DNA of 64,000 nucleotides from Ilyonectria destructans (Eukaryota > Ascomycota > Sordariomycetes > Hypocreales > Nectriaceae). Under the pieces are notes generated by a model. It was not told where the DNA came from. It did no database searches and saw only the letters and a list, made by a program, of their open reading frames with translations. The translations under genes were made by a program, and so were the position numbers. The DNA lies in NCBI GenBank assembly GCA_020740775.1, contig JAHEWK010000010.1:992001-1056000 (forward strand), given 5' to 3'. Each line of letters starts with the position of its first letter. Positions within the stretch are counted from its first letter, which is position 1. Below are positions 44,224 to 57,000 of the stretch, piece by piece.

Positions 44224-47200
44224 GCTAGCAGATGTCTTGGCGTTGCTACGGTTGGTTGTAGAGGACGTGTGTATCTCAGCGCTGAGTTGCGGTTTGTAGA
44301 GAGGCCGGAGAGATCAAGGCGAGTAGGGGGGCAAGGGAGAACAAGGTATGATTAAATCAACATGTCCGGGGAGAATTTCGTCCAGGCCATGGATGGATCT
44401 CGCCACATGACCCTTCCAACGGCGAGTTATTGTTGGCATCGGCGAGGCAAGCTACGCGGCGTTTGCCTATTCGGAGAACAAAGAAAGCCGCCTTTGTTGA
44501 CGGGGAAGCATCCCTTCGTAGTGAGCATGGACGCAAACGTTTGCTACGCATTGTCAAATTTTGAGAATATGGTCTGGGCTTTATTTGAGCTAGACTTCAG
44601 GGAGTATTTCTTTGTTGTCCCAACAGTGCGTCGACTGTCGTGATGTAGATGCATCTGTGCTTGAATGCGGGTTGTCCAAGTATGTTGATCCTTCAAACAT
44701 CAGTGACAGCTGATCCCAGTCTCCTAGGAAGAGGGTGGAATAAGACACCACTTTATGGACGCCAAATATTATTGATATTCTATGTCTCCTGAAGAAAACC
44801 AGACTTTGTCCTTGCCCCAAGTGGCCTCAAACTGCTTCACGACCCCTACCTTTATCGGATGATGCACCCACTTCATAATAAAGTCACCTCTCACTTCTGA
44901 CTGACATGGGAAATATCTTGGCCATCTCACCTAACCTGAATTTGCTCCAATCAATGCTTTCTGTAGATGCTCGTGGAATTATTCAGAGTGGTCTAGGGTA
45001 GCCACATTGCGAGTCCAACAAGTATACAATCCCCGACCTGGGAGCTGTGTCGGCACTGAAATTTGTTGGCAAGGCGTACAATGTTTACCCCAATTTAGTA
45101 TATCTTCATGCATCCAGTACCGTATTACCACCTTACTTCGATCCCTCATTTACTTGCCCAGGCATGCTTAGCGCGGCCTGGTAGTGACCAAACTCTTCAA
45201 CGAAATGGACATCGGAGGGCAAGACAGTGTGACAGTAGAGGCCTTGGAGTCACGAGCTCATATACCTAAGCAAGCGCAATGTCATTTGCTAACTATTCTT
45301 TGAGATGAGCTTGAGTTAGTTCACTCGGGATATCAATGTTGCCTGCATGACGATACTACTTGCGCTATGATAGTGGATGCCTGATGATTTTCTCATCAGA
45401 ATGTAAGACATTCCAATATCGTTTCATGCAGATCCCTTTGCTTTCAGGATGAAGATGCAGACGGGTCTGTTTGTTGTACTACTGTACTTGTCGCACATGC
45501 GCAAAGGCTAGCGATGCGTGCATCACCTTAAGTTATGTGACACTGAGTTGTCATAAGATATGACAACGGCGCAGTCCTGGCCATCAACTAGTTTTGAGAC
45601 GGAGATCCTGGACGTATCGTAATTGCATGGGCGGCCTCAGGGAGATTCCGTTGAAATTGAGATGGAATTAGCCGTGTAAAAACGCGATGTATGACAGTTC
45701 ACGTCTTGGTAGGTCACACACGAACAGATCTCAGGCGAACGAGAGTGGCGGGTACGCCTCTCGTGATTTGTTGATTTCTACTATGTAGTGAGACTAGGAG
45801 GCCTCGTTTGTGCCTGGATTACTCCGCACAGAGATCTGAATCAGTCGGACACAGGTGTGGCATTGTGGCAGTGTCGCAAGACCGTAACGTCGTAGTGTGG
45901 CATGGAGAACGACAGGGTGAGGGACGGAAAGGCAGATGGAGGACGGGTGGTTTGTGTGGGTGGTGGATAGTGAGGGATGAATAGAGTGGTGGATAGCGGG
46001 AGGGGTGGATGGTTTCGGGTGTTTTGGGCTGTTTGGGGAGAGAACCCGTGGCTGTGGTCGGTCAAAGCCGCTACGATCTCAGTTACTGGGTGAGATGGGA
46101 TGGATCGAGGCGTCGGTCGTGGCCGGGCCCTGTGGCAGGTCACAGGTGGCAAGGGTCAAGCAGAATCAATTGCATTTCAATGGATGGAGGAATGGCTTAG
46201 CAGGGGTTGAGACTGGTCGACTTGGGAGGTGGGTGGAGGCGGACTGCGCATCTCAGCTGAACCAGCATCCCGTTAGCGCTGTTAGAGATTGGCGCGTGCG
46301 TTTTCCCACGAGCTGTGGACTCTTGATGTCCCAAGCTGCTGGAATGGGATAGACGCGCGAAGCAAGCAAGGGAGTGGAGGGTGTCAGGGCCAGTTGTCGA
46401 TCTGGAGTTGGGCAGAGACGAGACACGGTAGGGCGAGGGCTGGCTCTGGAGTCTGGGCCACTGGGTTAGGTACGGCAATGAATCAATGAATCAATGAATC
46501 AATGAATCAATGTTCAACATGTTGACGTTGACGACTCTCACTAGATCAGCACTAGACATCGCTAGAGCTTCACCACAGCTTCGAGGTGGTCGGAAATTGC
46601 CTGAGCCGGAGATTGAGCGTCTTGCGGTTCACATATTCAGCAACTAGCAGTTATCGCCAAGGGCTAGCGTACTAAAACATCGACCATCCGAGACCAGATC
46701 GACAATGTGCTTCTGTCATTGAGAAGCTACCACTGCCCTACGAGTAATAGCACGAGCGAATGGGTAATAGTCAGAGACTCATCAGAGTCAGAGGCGCCGG
46801 GAAGGGCACCAGGCGCCAAAGTTTGAGGGAGCTGTTTCTACTAATGAGGTAGGGATGGTCTCAACGCCCACCGCCGCAAGTCCACCTACGTAAAGTGCAC
46901 CCGCACTAACACTGGGGGAGAGAAGGGCTTCGGTCCATCGACTTCGGGTATGCGGTGCTCCGATGGAGAGAGACAAACGGACAAGCTTAGCCCACCTTGG
47001 CAGAAGACGCATTCCGAGAGAAGATGATCTTCACCGCGGGGTCGAGTTTGTGGTGTTTTGCGATTGAACCAAAGTCTGGATGCGGACGTAGTAAACCCCG
47101 TGACATCACCATTATTATCCCTGCTCAGCTGTGGCGGCGGTGCAGCGGCCTCGACAGTGACAGCGGCAGCACGAGAACAACCATCCAAGCTGAAGTGCGT

Positions 47201-49426
47201 GTATTTGGATTCATGCGAAAATCCAATATGCTAGCCGCCTAGCCGTGCATCTTGCTGCCCGTTTGGCGTCTGGCAGGCCTGGGCCTCGATGGACCTCCCA
47301 ATCGGTGACGGCGTCACTCCATCTTCCCCTGTGCCGTCTTTTTTTTCTGCCCCTTGTGGTTCTCCTGGTGGTTGACGCGTCGCCTCCCCCACTGCCACCG
47401 GCCACTATGAAGCGGCCAGCCACGGCGCCAGCGGTGGGCTCAAATAGCCCGAATCCAATATTATCAGGTGGGGAGCGCCCTAGAGGCGTCCTCGCAGCCA
47501 CTGTGCTTCAGCGGGGTGCTCCACCGTAGCACAGCGGACAGGAAGCTCCCACCACGCTAGCGAGCAACACGGTCCAGTAGCCAAGCGTGCAACAGCCGAG
47601 ATGAGCAGCTCGCTGGAGCGACACGGGGTGTCACAGGGGGAACATGTGCCGGGAAACTGTTTTTAACGTCCAGATACAGGGTTACATGGTGTGATTGTGA
47701 GGATGGAGTTGGACGAGCGGCCAGGGGATGAAATCCGATCATACTCTAACCCATTCACTCTCCTTGCTGCTGTGAATTTTCGCGATTTTTCGCACTCGTC
47801 CGTTTATTAATTAGTTTCAAGGCATGCAGAGGGGAATCATCCCCTTGTTGGGGAGGAGTGCAGGATGGGGGACGCAAGTCGCAGTCACGAGCTGGTGGGT
47901 TCGGTAGCGGGTGATGGGATGCATTGGATTCCCTCTGCAGAGACGATGCATTGGCTGGCGGTACTTTGCGCATACCTCCAGCAAAATGGTTTCAGCACAA
48001 AGACGGTGAATCAAGGTTCCCGATGCTGGACGCAAGCACGGCATGTATGACGATGCATTTGCAATTGACAGATGGTTTCAAGGCATTCTGCGTCGCATCC
48101 AACAATGAACTTGCAATACCTGCCGGAGGTACATCCATGGTAGCGGCCCGGGACCCACACCCACCCTCCCGGCGCATGATGTGGTGGGTTTTGGCGGTCC
48201 AGCCCATGCCATGGTTCGGCGAGGTGCGAAAAAGCGCTGGAGGAGAAGGCAGCGTAGGCGGCGCGACGCATGTGCATGTGCGTGTGCGTGTCGATCCAGC
48301 CCGGCCAGGATGTTTCCAGGTTTGGGTTTCAGGGACTCGGCGCTGCACGTCGGCTTGGGCGCGACGCTGTGACGTATCCAGTGCGACTCTGCGTCCAGAC
48401 AGCGTCGCATCTCGACATGGCGACGAGGCGAGGCGAAGGGGCAGCGTCGCTGTGCGTCCCGGCATTCAAGGGACCCAGAACAGGCCAGTCCAGCTCGGCG
48501 CGGCATAGGGGATGGATAATTGAGGGCGCGAAAGAAGCCATCGCCAGCGTCATTGTGCTGCAGCATGCAGCGCAGAACCACACCACCACCACCGCCAACC
48601 ACCGGCGCGCCAACCGCTGCCACTATCATGGCCAACTTCCCCCAGCTTGCCAAGGTCTCCCCCCGCCCTGGCGCGCACGACACAGCCCGCCGAAAAGAAG
48701 TTTCTTCCACGGCGTGTTCTGTTCTGCGTGAACCTGCTTTTTTTTTTGGCCTTTGCTGGGGGGGTGTGCCCTTTACAGACCGCTCCAGAATCGGCTCCTT
48801 TACGGCACTGACCTCAGACATTGATTGACTTATTATTAGGAGGCTGCGATCCCACCTTGATCCCCTTTTCCCCGTCGCTCGCCTTGCATCAGTGTCTTTC
48901 TTCAGAGCCTGGAGCCTTCCGATATTGAAACTCTTCTCCTCCACCTCCATGACTCTTAATTGCTTTTCTTGTTTATTCTGAACGATCCAGCCGTCCCTAT
49001 TCTGGGATTGCACCTGTTCGACCTAATTTACCTGGCACCTGCCTCCCCGCCAGCCCAACGCACGCACACGCCCACCCGAACATCCACACACGCCCCCCGG
49101 CAATCTTCCAGCTCCAGCTGGCCCAGGTCCAACTTGCGCGACCTGAGTTTAGCTCTGGCCATCCCTTCGCAAATCTCCACCACCCGTCCAACCGCCAACT
49201 CACGCCCAAGCCATAATTAAGCACCCGATATCCTCCTCCAATTTCTTGGCCCGTCCCTCTTCTTCTCCTTCATCGATCGCCGAACCACTCCGTCTCTCAC
49301 TCTCGCCAGGGAGGGATTCGGATAGAGACCAGCACCAGCACCAGTAGCAGCACCAACACCAACCGTCACCACCAGCAGTAGCTACACCAACTGCGCATTG
49401 CGAGAGAGTGTTGGACCGTCGCCGTC
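44224..49426. other. 5.2-kb gene-poor region upstream of CSC1
   Basis: No supportable gene. From about 44820 to 45840 no frame of 60 codons is open on either strand, and the DNA there is AT-richer. Later frames, such as minus 48078-49013, are Arg/Cys/Gly-rich and featureless. An 8-bp tandem repeat lies near 46.49 kb, and a GTGTGC/GTGCGT tract near 48.28 kb. The last 500 bp are CT/CA-rich leader of CSC1, with repeated ACCAGC/ACCAAC units at 49333-49390. Confidence 0.5.
46476..46512 (+). repeat. (CAATGAAT)n tandem repeat
   Basis: About 4.6 perfect copies of an 8-bp unit in non-coding DNA. Confidence 0.95.
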
Positions 49427-52237
49427 ATGGGTGCCTTCATCAGTTGGCTGAAGACCAACCTTCCCTCCGACCCGGCCAGTGGCGAGGCCCAGAAGGGAAA
49501 CACCCCCCAGTCACTATCTGGTTTGTTCATATCCTCAATCTTCAATTGCATACAACGACTTGATCTAACATGGAATCAATTAGGCATGATCTCGACCTTG
49601 GTCCCGATCCTCATCGTCAGTGGCGTGTACATCGTCATTTTCCTACTCATTCGGCGTTCCCAATCGCGTTTCTATGCGCCGAGGACCTACCTGGGGTCCA
49701 TCAGAGAAAGGTACATGCTTGTCAATCGAAACACCAACCAGCCAATTTTTTGCTAACGCGACCAATAGTGAACGGAGCCCGGAGCTCTCTGGCGGTCTCT
49801 TCAGCTGGTTCGGCTCCTTCTGGAAGATCCCCGACGCCTATGCTCTCCAACACCAGAGTCTCGATGCCTACCTCTTCCTTCGCTACCTGCGCGTCTTGTG
49901 CACCGTCTGCTTCGTGAGCATGTGCATTACCTGGCCCATTCTCTTTCCCATCAACATCACTGGTGGCGGCGGCCAGAAGCAGCTCGAGGTCCTTTCGTAC
50001 AGCAACATCGACATTGGGACACAGAAGAACCGTCTTTATGCCCATGCCCTCGTCGCCTGGCTCGTCTACGGATTCCTCATGTACACCATCCTCCGGGAGT
50101 GCATCTTCTATATCAACGTTCGACAGGCTTACCTGCTCTCCCCTAACTACTCGAAGCGCATCTCGTCCCGCACCGTCCTCTTCACCTCCGTTCCCGACGA
50201 CTATCTCAACGAAGAGCGCATCCATACCCTCTTCAGCGGCAAGGCCAAGAATGTCTGGCTCGTCAACGACACTAGCGACCTTGAGAAGCTCGTCGAAGAG
50301 CGGGATGAGGCCGCCATGAAGCTCGAGAAGGGTGAGGTGAAGCTGCTGAAGCTCGTCAACAAGGAGCGAGTCAAGGCTATCAAGAAGGGCGGTCAGGACG
50401 AAAAGGCTCCTGCCAACGCCGACCAAGAGACTGGAAGCATCGCCGCCCGCTGGATCCCCGACAAGAAGCGCCCCTCGCACCGCCTCGGCTTTCTGGGCCT
50501 TCTTGGCAAGAAGGTCGATACCATCGAATGGGGCCGCGAGGAGCTGAACAAGCTCATCCCCAAGGTTGAGGCCGCCCAGGCTGAAATTCTCTCCGGTAGC
50601 TCCAAGAAGGCCCCTGCCGTCTTCGTCGAGTTCCACACCCAGTCCGATGCCCAGGACGCCTACCAGACCATTGCCCACCACCAGGCTCTTCGCATGTCCC
50701 CCAGGTACATTGGCGTCCAGCCCAACGAGATTGTTTGGTCGAGCCTTTTCATTCCCTGGTGGCAGCTGTTCCTGCGCCGCTATGTCGTCTACGCGTTCAT
50801 TGCTGCCATGATTATCTTCTGGGCCATCCCCGTTGGTATTGTCGGTATCATTGCCCAGGTTGCCACCCTCCAGAAGATTCCTGGCCTGACTTGGATTGCT
50901 GATATCCCTACCGTAAGCCGCTCCATTGTTTCCCCCACTGACCCAGCGCTCACATTCTCCTGCAGGTTATCCTTGGTCTCATCTCTGGTCTCTTGCCCTC
51001 GATTGCCCTGGCTATCCTCATGTCCCTGGTTCCCGTTATCATGCGTGTGTGTGCCAAGAAGGCGGGTGCCGTTTCCCTGTCGCAGGCCGAGCTCTTCACC
51101 CAGAACGCCTACTTTGTCTTCCAGATCGTCCAGGTCTTCCTGATCCGAACCATCACCGATACCGCCTCCAGCTCCATTACTGGTATCATCCAGGACCCCG
51201 GCAGTGTCTTTGACATCCTTTCGACGAAGCTCCCTACCTCTTCCAACTTCTACATCTCCTACTTTATCGTTCAGGGTCTTACCATGGCCACAAGCGTGCT
51301 TACCCAAGTCGTGGGCTGCGTCATCTTCCGCATTCTGTACAAGTTCCTGGCCGGCACCCCCCGAGCCATGTACACCAAGTGGACTACGCTCAGCAGTCTG
51401 TCGTGGGGAAGTCTGTTGCCCGTCTACACCAACATTGCCGTCATCAGTAAGTACATCCTTCGCGCGAGAGTGCCAAATTACGTCAGCTAACCGCCATTGA
51501 CAGGTGTCACCTACTCCGTCATTGCCCCCCTGATGCTCTTCTGGTCCACTCTTGGAATGGCCCTGTTCTACCTAGCTTTCCGATACAACATCCTGTTTGT
51601 TACGGATACCGTCATTGACACCCGCGGCCTTATCTACCCCCGTGCTCTTAAGCAGCTCTTTGTCGGCATCTACTTGGCTGAGATCTGCATGGTTGGACTG
51701 TTCATCGTCTCCAAGGCTGGTGGACCTGCTGCGCTTATGGTTGTGTTCCTTATCTTTACCGTCCTGTTCCAGATTACCATCTCCTCGGCTTTGGATCCTC
51801 TGCTGTACAGCCTGCCCCGATCTCTCGAGGTCGAGGAGGAGGCTATTCAGCGGGGCGAGCAGGTTGTGAACGGCCAGGCTCCCGGTGAGGGCGTCCAGAA
51901 GAAGGGCAACTTTGTGATGAAGTACCTCAAGCCCTGGATGTACGCGGACTACCAGACCCTCCGCAACCTTGTGCCCCAGGACGAGTCCGCCGACCTTGCC
52001 CGCCAATACACGGATGAAGTTGTGGCCAACGCCTACCTGCACCCAGCTGTGTCTAGCCCGGTCCCTGTGCTCTGGATTCCCGAGGATCCCGCTGGTGTGT
52101 CCAAGCAGGAAGTTGGCATTACTAGCAAGGTGATCCCCATCACTGATGAGGGCTGCACTCTGGACGACAAGAACAACATTGAGTGGGATACGGTTGGAGC
52201 TCGACCTCCTATCTGGAGCGAGAAGATTTACTACTAG
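49427..52237 (+). CDS. Csc1/TMEM63-type stress-gated cation channel (DUF221 family)
   Basis: Five exons: 49427-49520, 49584-49710, 49769-50912, 50966-51446 and 51504-52237; 859 aa. Introns (GTTTGT...TTAG, GTACAT...ATAG, GTAAGC...GCAG, GTAAGT...ACAG) all restore frame. The first hydrophobic helix (ISTLVPILIVSGVYIVIFLLI) is in exon 2. A second and third follow (YLRVLCTVCFVSMCITWPIL; LVAWLVYGFLMYTILRECIF), then the large cytosolic PHM7-type loop with SRTVLFTSVP and FVEFHTQSDAQDAYQ. From WSSLFIPWWQLFLRRY a run of further helices forms the RSN1_7TM core. The C-terminal tail contains KPWMYADYQTLRNLVP and a VPVLWIPEDPAGVSKQEV block. Yeast Csc1 and animal TMEM63 proteins are osmolarity- or mechano-gated cation channels, and fungi usually have several paralogues. 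The start ATG is the first in a favourable context (GTCATGG). Which paralogue this is cannot be decided here. Confidence 0.93.
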
Positions 52238-54018
52238 AGAGAAGGATTTTACGTGTGATACCCAATTTGTCTCGCAGCTGTTAGGCTGTGCAGGCTGATG
52301 TTTTGTTAATGGGATGTGTGATTGAAAGGAATGGAAGATTATTAGTGAAGAAGGATGTAGTTAGTTTGGAGACGGATTAGGGTCACGGTCTAGGTAGAGT
52401 TCCTGCGGAGAACAGTTTATGTTAATTCCTGTGTCGACGCAAGATGGCGATTGAGTTGCGGCTGATTGAGATTCTAATGCATGCACGATTCAATGAACGC
52501 CGTACTGCTACCCACTGATATCCACTGTCGCGACTACTGCAAGTAGAGTGCTCACAGCTGCCCAATAGTGAAGCATCGCGTCCGATGACGAGTCCATTTG
52601 TACGCTTTGGACCCTCTTAAGTAACCTTGGGATGGATGGTTGGTTGGGCAACTGAGTACGTATAAGTTGCACAAGGTTCCCGTGGCTCGGCGCGCGAAGG
52701 TTATGTCTCCCGCGGAGGCTGCGTGCGGCGAAGGCTGGTCCGAGAAAAGAAAAAAACAGGCTGATTTCCACAATTGAGATTGCTAGAAGGTTTGCGGCGA
52801 TGTTTCTGGTGGTTGATGGGGTGAATCACGGAGAGTCAACAGGGGAGAGAGTGAGCCTCCGTTTTCGCTGGTGACGAGTCGGCAGCGCACATGCACCACG
52901 GCGGGATATTGATATTTGGTTGTGATTCGCGATCAACACCGAGAGAGAGCCGAGAATGGTCAAAAAGGAGGGTCAGGAGGCTGCGTAACTGATACAAATG
53001 TGCATATGATAATCCAGTTGGGCTGCATCTTGTTTGCTGGTGGCGCGCCATTTGATACCCCTTAGCAGTAATAGCACGAAATAGCGCCTGGCGGCGATAG
53101 TGTTTGCTTTCCCCCACCACAGAGCCGGACGCCCACTGCATCGTCGCCCCGGCAACGCAGCCTCGACAACAACCACAACAAAGCCATACTTCCTCTCTCA
53201 GCGAAGCCACCCCTCCACCATTGACTCTTCGCGGACGGGACAGGCTCGCCCCATTGGTTGCTCGCCGCTCTCTATCGGACCATGCCAAGCGGGCCTCCCT
53301 CTCCGACCAGGGACCCGGCGCTGCGCTATAACCAAGGTCAACTCTGTTTCGCTGGTCCCTCCAGTGTCAACGACTGATCCTGGACGGCGCCTCATCCACA
53401 CGCTCCGGGCCACGACACATCCCTGCTCCGCCTGGCGTCTGCCCCTCGACCTCCCTTCCGCAAGAGGAAAAGCGAACGGAAGGGAAGGGAAAGCAAAGGC
53501 CAAACCCCCTCTCAAGGGTCTGGGGTCCAGCTGGCACGGACTCTTTCTTGTTGCTTCCCGCGTGCTCCCTCATCTCTCACCTTGCTTCTCCTGCTTCGCA
53601 CCTACTCACTCCTTGCTCTTATTCTCCCGGGGCGGCCAGATAATCAGACCCACGAGACGATCAGTGATAGTCGAACGCACGCCGAGCCTGCTACTTGAAG
53701 GGTGGCATACCGGATTTCTTCCAACTTCTCCCGGCTAGCAGGGCTCATCGATTACGGGTGGGAACTGGACACTGACGCAAGACCCTGACAAGACATATTC
53801 CCTACTGCACATCTATCGACGAAACGAGCCGAATAACGGGGCAGCCTCGCAGCACCGGCACTAGGAGAACAACCACCACGCTGGCGATGGTGATTTGAGG
53901 GCATCGTCGCCGAACGGGCTGCTCGCCGAATACTACGACGATACTTACAAGCAATACGACACCACTAGCACGGACACCTCTACGGTCGTCAACCACTACA
54001 ACCCTCCCAATCACCACG
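52238..54018. other. Intergenic region CSC1 / kelch gene
   Basis: A 1.8-kb spacer between two plus-strand genes. The first 250 bp are the CSC1 3' region; from about 53100 the DNA is C-rich and leader-like up to the kelch gene. A 212-codon frame at 53100-53738 is Pro/Arg/Ser-rich without domains and is treated as non-coding. Confidence 0.5.
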
Positions 54019-57000
54019 ATGGCTTCAACTACAAGAGCTAGCAGCAGTGGTGGCCGCCGCGGCCATACCCGGCGATCATCGTCAGCCGCAGCCATCAGCG
54101 CCGCCGCTCTGCTGTTCGCAACAACACCCCTCGCCTCGGCGCATTCCTTCCCCTACGTCCCCACCCAGGTCCTCCTCAACGGCCCCGCGTGTGTCGACTC
54201 TATGACACCATGTGAAGGCAACGACGTCGCCTACATCTTCCGCCAGACCGACGACGGCGGCGTCGAGTTTCGCTCGACCAACTTTTCCTCCTCCCTCGGC
54301 AATGACCTCAACCTCGTGTCTCCAACAGGCAACAACCTTCCTTTCCTCGATGGGAAATCCAATACCACAGCGTTTGGCGCTGCGAGGACGCCCAATGGTA
54401 CCCTGCTTGTATATGCGGGAGACTGCGAAACTGGGGCCGGCAATGTTTGGAGCTACGAAGCCCAGCACACTGAATGGGTCAAGAGAGGCCTCGGCGACGA
54501 TGGCGATGGCACTAGAGGCCCGTACTTTCTGGGCGCCACTGTGGCCTTCTCTTCGACGCTCTCGCCCGAGATGGACCAGCCGACAATATATACATACGGC
54601 GGCATGTGCAGCAACCCCACGGATAACACAACAGAGTGGCAAGGGGATGCCAATTACACCAAGTCGATGCTGAGCCTCTCACCAAAGAAGGACGAAGTCA
54701 ACACGCCTTATACACTCAGCCTCGCTTCGAGCGATGGCCCGAGCACGCCCATCGCCGGCTTCACCCTGACTGGCTTGACCCCGTCCATGACCAATAAGTC
54801 CGGAATTGTGACGCAGCAAGCCAGCTGGGTGTTGCTGGGCGGACATTCGGATACCGCCTTTATCAACATGAGCACCGCTGCGGTGTGGAATCTGCCTGCT
54901 GAATCGTGGACGTATGTGTCTATTCAGGCACCAGACGACAGCTTGCGCAGCACGGACCTTGCCATCAAGGACGAGAGTAGTAACAGCAATTCTGCTCGTC
55001 GTCGAGCTACGGTCATAGATGATGTTTACAGCCGATCCGGCCACACGGCGACCTTGAGCGAGGATGGCACGTCCATTGTCGTGCTCGGCGGATGGGTTGG
55101 GGATGTTGAGACGCCTGCGGAGCCGCAGCTGGCCATCCTCGAGATGAGCGAGGCCTATAGTGGGTGGCAATGGAGTATCCCATCAAAGCAGCCCGACGTC
55201 GATCTCTACGGCCACGGAGCAGCCGTGCTCCCTGGAAACGTCATGATGGTGTATGGCGGATGGGAGATTGGTTCTTCGTCCAGCAAGAAGAGCAAGCGCC
55301 AGTCGTCGACAACTACGCGCTTTTTCAACCTCACATCGCAGGCTTGGGTGTCGTCTTATAAAAACCCTGACGCTGGCCGTGAGGCTACTGATGACGGCAG
55401 CGCCCCCAAGGAAGGCGGTCAGCCCAATGCGAAGCGCCTGGGCTTGGGACTCGGTCTAGGCTTTGGTCTCGCTGCCATCCTCGGCGTGGGCGTAATTGGT
55501 TTCTGTTGGTATAGGAGAAGGAAGCGCCAACGTGAATCTCGAGACCAGGCCGTCCGCGCACTATCTCAAGATGCGAGCCACTTCCTCCCTGACCACCACG
55601 ACGAGATGATTGAGCGCAACGATGACCCCTGGGGCACGGATGGGTGGTATGGCACTGGACAGGACCCTTACCAAGCTGGCGAGCGATCCCTGGGCTACGA
55701 GTCTCTCCGGGGTAACCGGGGAGGTGCCTTTACTGGTCCGCTGCCGGGACTACATATCCCAAGGAAGCCTGTGTCGAGACAGTTGCGCGGCGGTTATGTG
55801 CAGACGGCGACACACCCGGCCAGTTTTGTGTCCTCGCCAGGACATATTCACCCCATTTACGAGGATGACGAAGAAGAGTCGTTCCAGCACGTTCCCAAGG
55901 AAGAGCCCTACACACCCACTTCAGAAGCTCCCTCGGACCCCTTCCAGACGCCCACTCACAATAACAACGTACCCCCGCCCCTATTCGCATCCGGTGGTCG
56001 AGGCTCTGCTACGCCGAGCCCGGAGGGACCGCGACATGATCCCGAGGTGCAGGACTGGGTGTCAGATGTTGATGCCGCAGATGCCATGTTGGCGAGGATG
56101 AACAGCCGAGGTCACCAAGGCCGTGTGTCGCCTACGCGTCCCAGCTCTTACCGCGCGGTTGCGCTTCGTGATGATGAGTCCCGAAGTGGATCTAATCTGT
56201 CTGAGTCTGCGCGCAGTACGGCAGATAGCTTGAAGCAGACCTCGGGAGGACGGCGCCTTAGCACACTGGCTCCATTGATGTTGGGAGGTGGTGCTGAGCA
56301 TCCCAAGCCTGGCAGCTCGTCGTCTAGCAGCTACAACACGGCCCGATCATCGTTCGGAGCACTGCAGGCTGAAGGTCCCTCACTGCTAATGGGCCGCGCT
56401 TATGACGAGGATGAGCCCCCTCAGCCTCCATCGCCGTCTAAGTCGAAACCTCGCCGAGGTTGGCTTGGTTCCCTGCGCCGCGTCTTCTCCAACTCGAGCA
56501 CACCAACGTCGTCTCGTGAGGACATGTCTCAAGTGCGTCGGTCATTCGATCAGGAGCCTGTAGGCGGCGATTACGAGCCCGGCCTGGTAGGCATGCACGG
56601 TGAGCTTCTTAGGCGGAAGCAAGGCCGGCAGGGCTGGGAAGAGGGCGGCGAAGGAGCCTTGGGGACCAGGACCATGGTAACGGGTGCAGAGCGTTCGCCG
56701 GAGACAGACTGGGACATTGAGCGGGCCGTCGAACAGCGACTTGTACAAGTCATGTTCACGGTGCCGCGGGAGCGTCTGCGCGTTGTCAACGGAGACGCGG
56801 ACGGCTCCGGGGACGATGAGATCCCTGTGCAGCCGCAGAGTGCGGTGCTGGTGGACCCAGAGAAGGAGAACCGGCGGTCGATGGATGCAGTGAGCAGCAT
56901 CCACGAGAAGCTGCTTGAGCGAGATGACGAGCTGCGTGTGAAGGATGACGAGAAGATGGATGAGAAGCCTGATCTGCTGCTGGGCGAGCAGATGGATGAG

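Noticed and set aside
48078..49013. 311-codon minus-strand open frame
   Set aside because: Arg/Cys/Gly-rich with no domain and overlapped by equally long frames on the other strand; typical chance frame in GC-rich promoter DNA.
49722..50681. 319-codon minus-strand frame
   Set aside because: Antisense shadow of the Csc1-like gene; leucine/glycine/aspartate-rich mirror composition.
53100..53738. 212-codon plus-strand frame upstream of the kelch gene
   Set aside because: Pro/Arg/Ser-rich leader-like text without domain; probably part of the promoter or 5' UTR.
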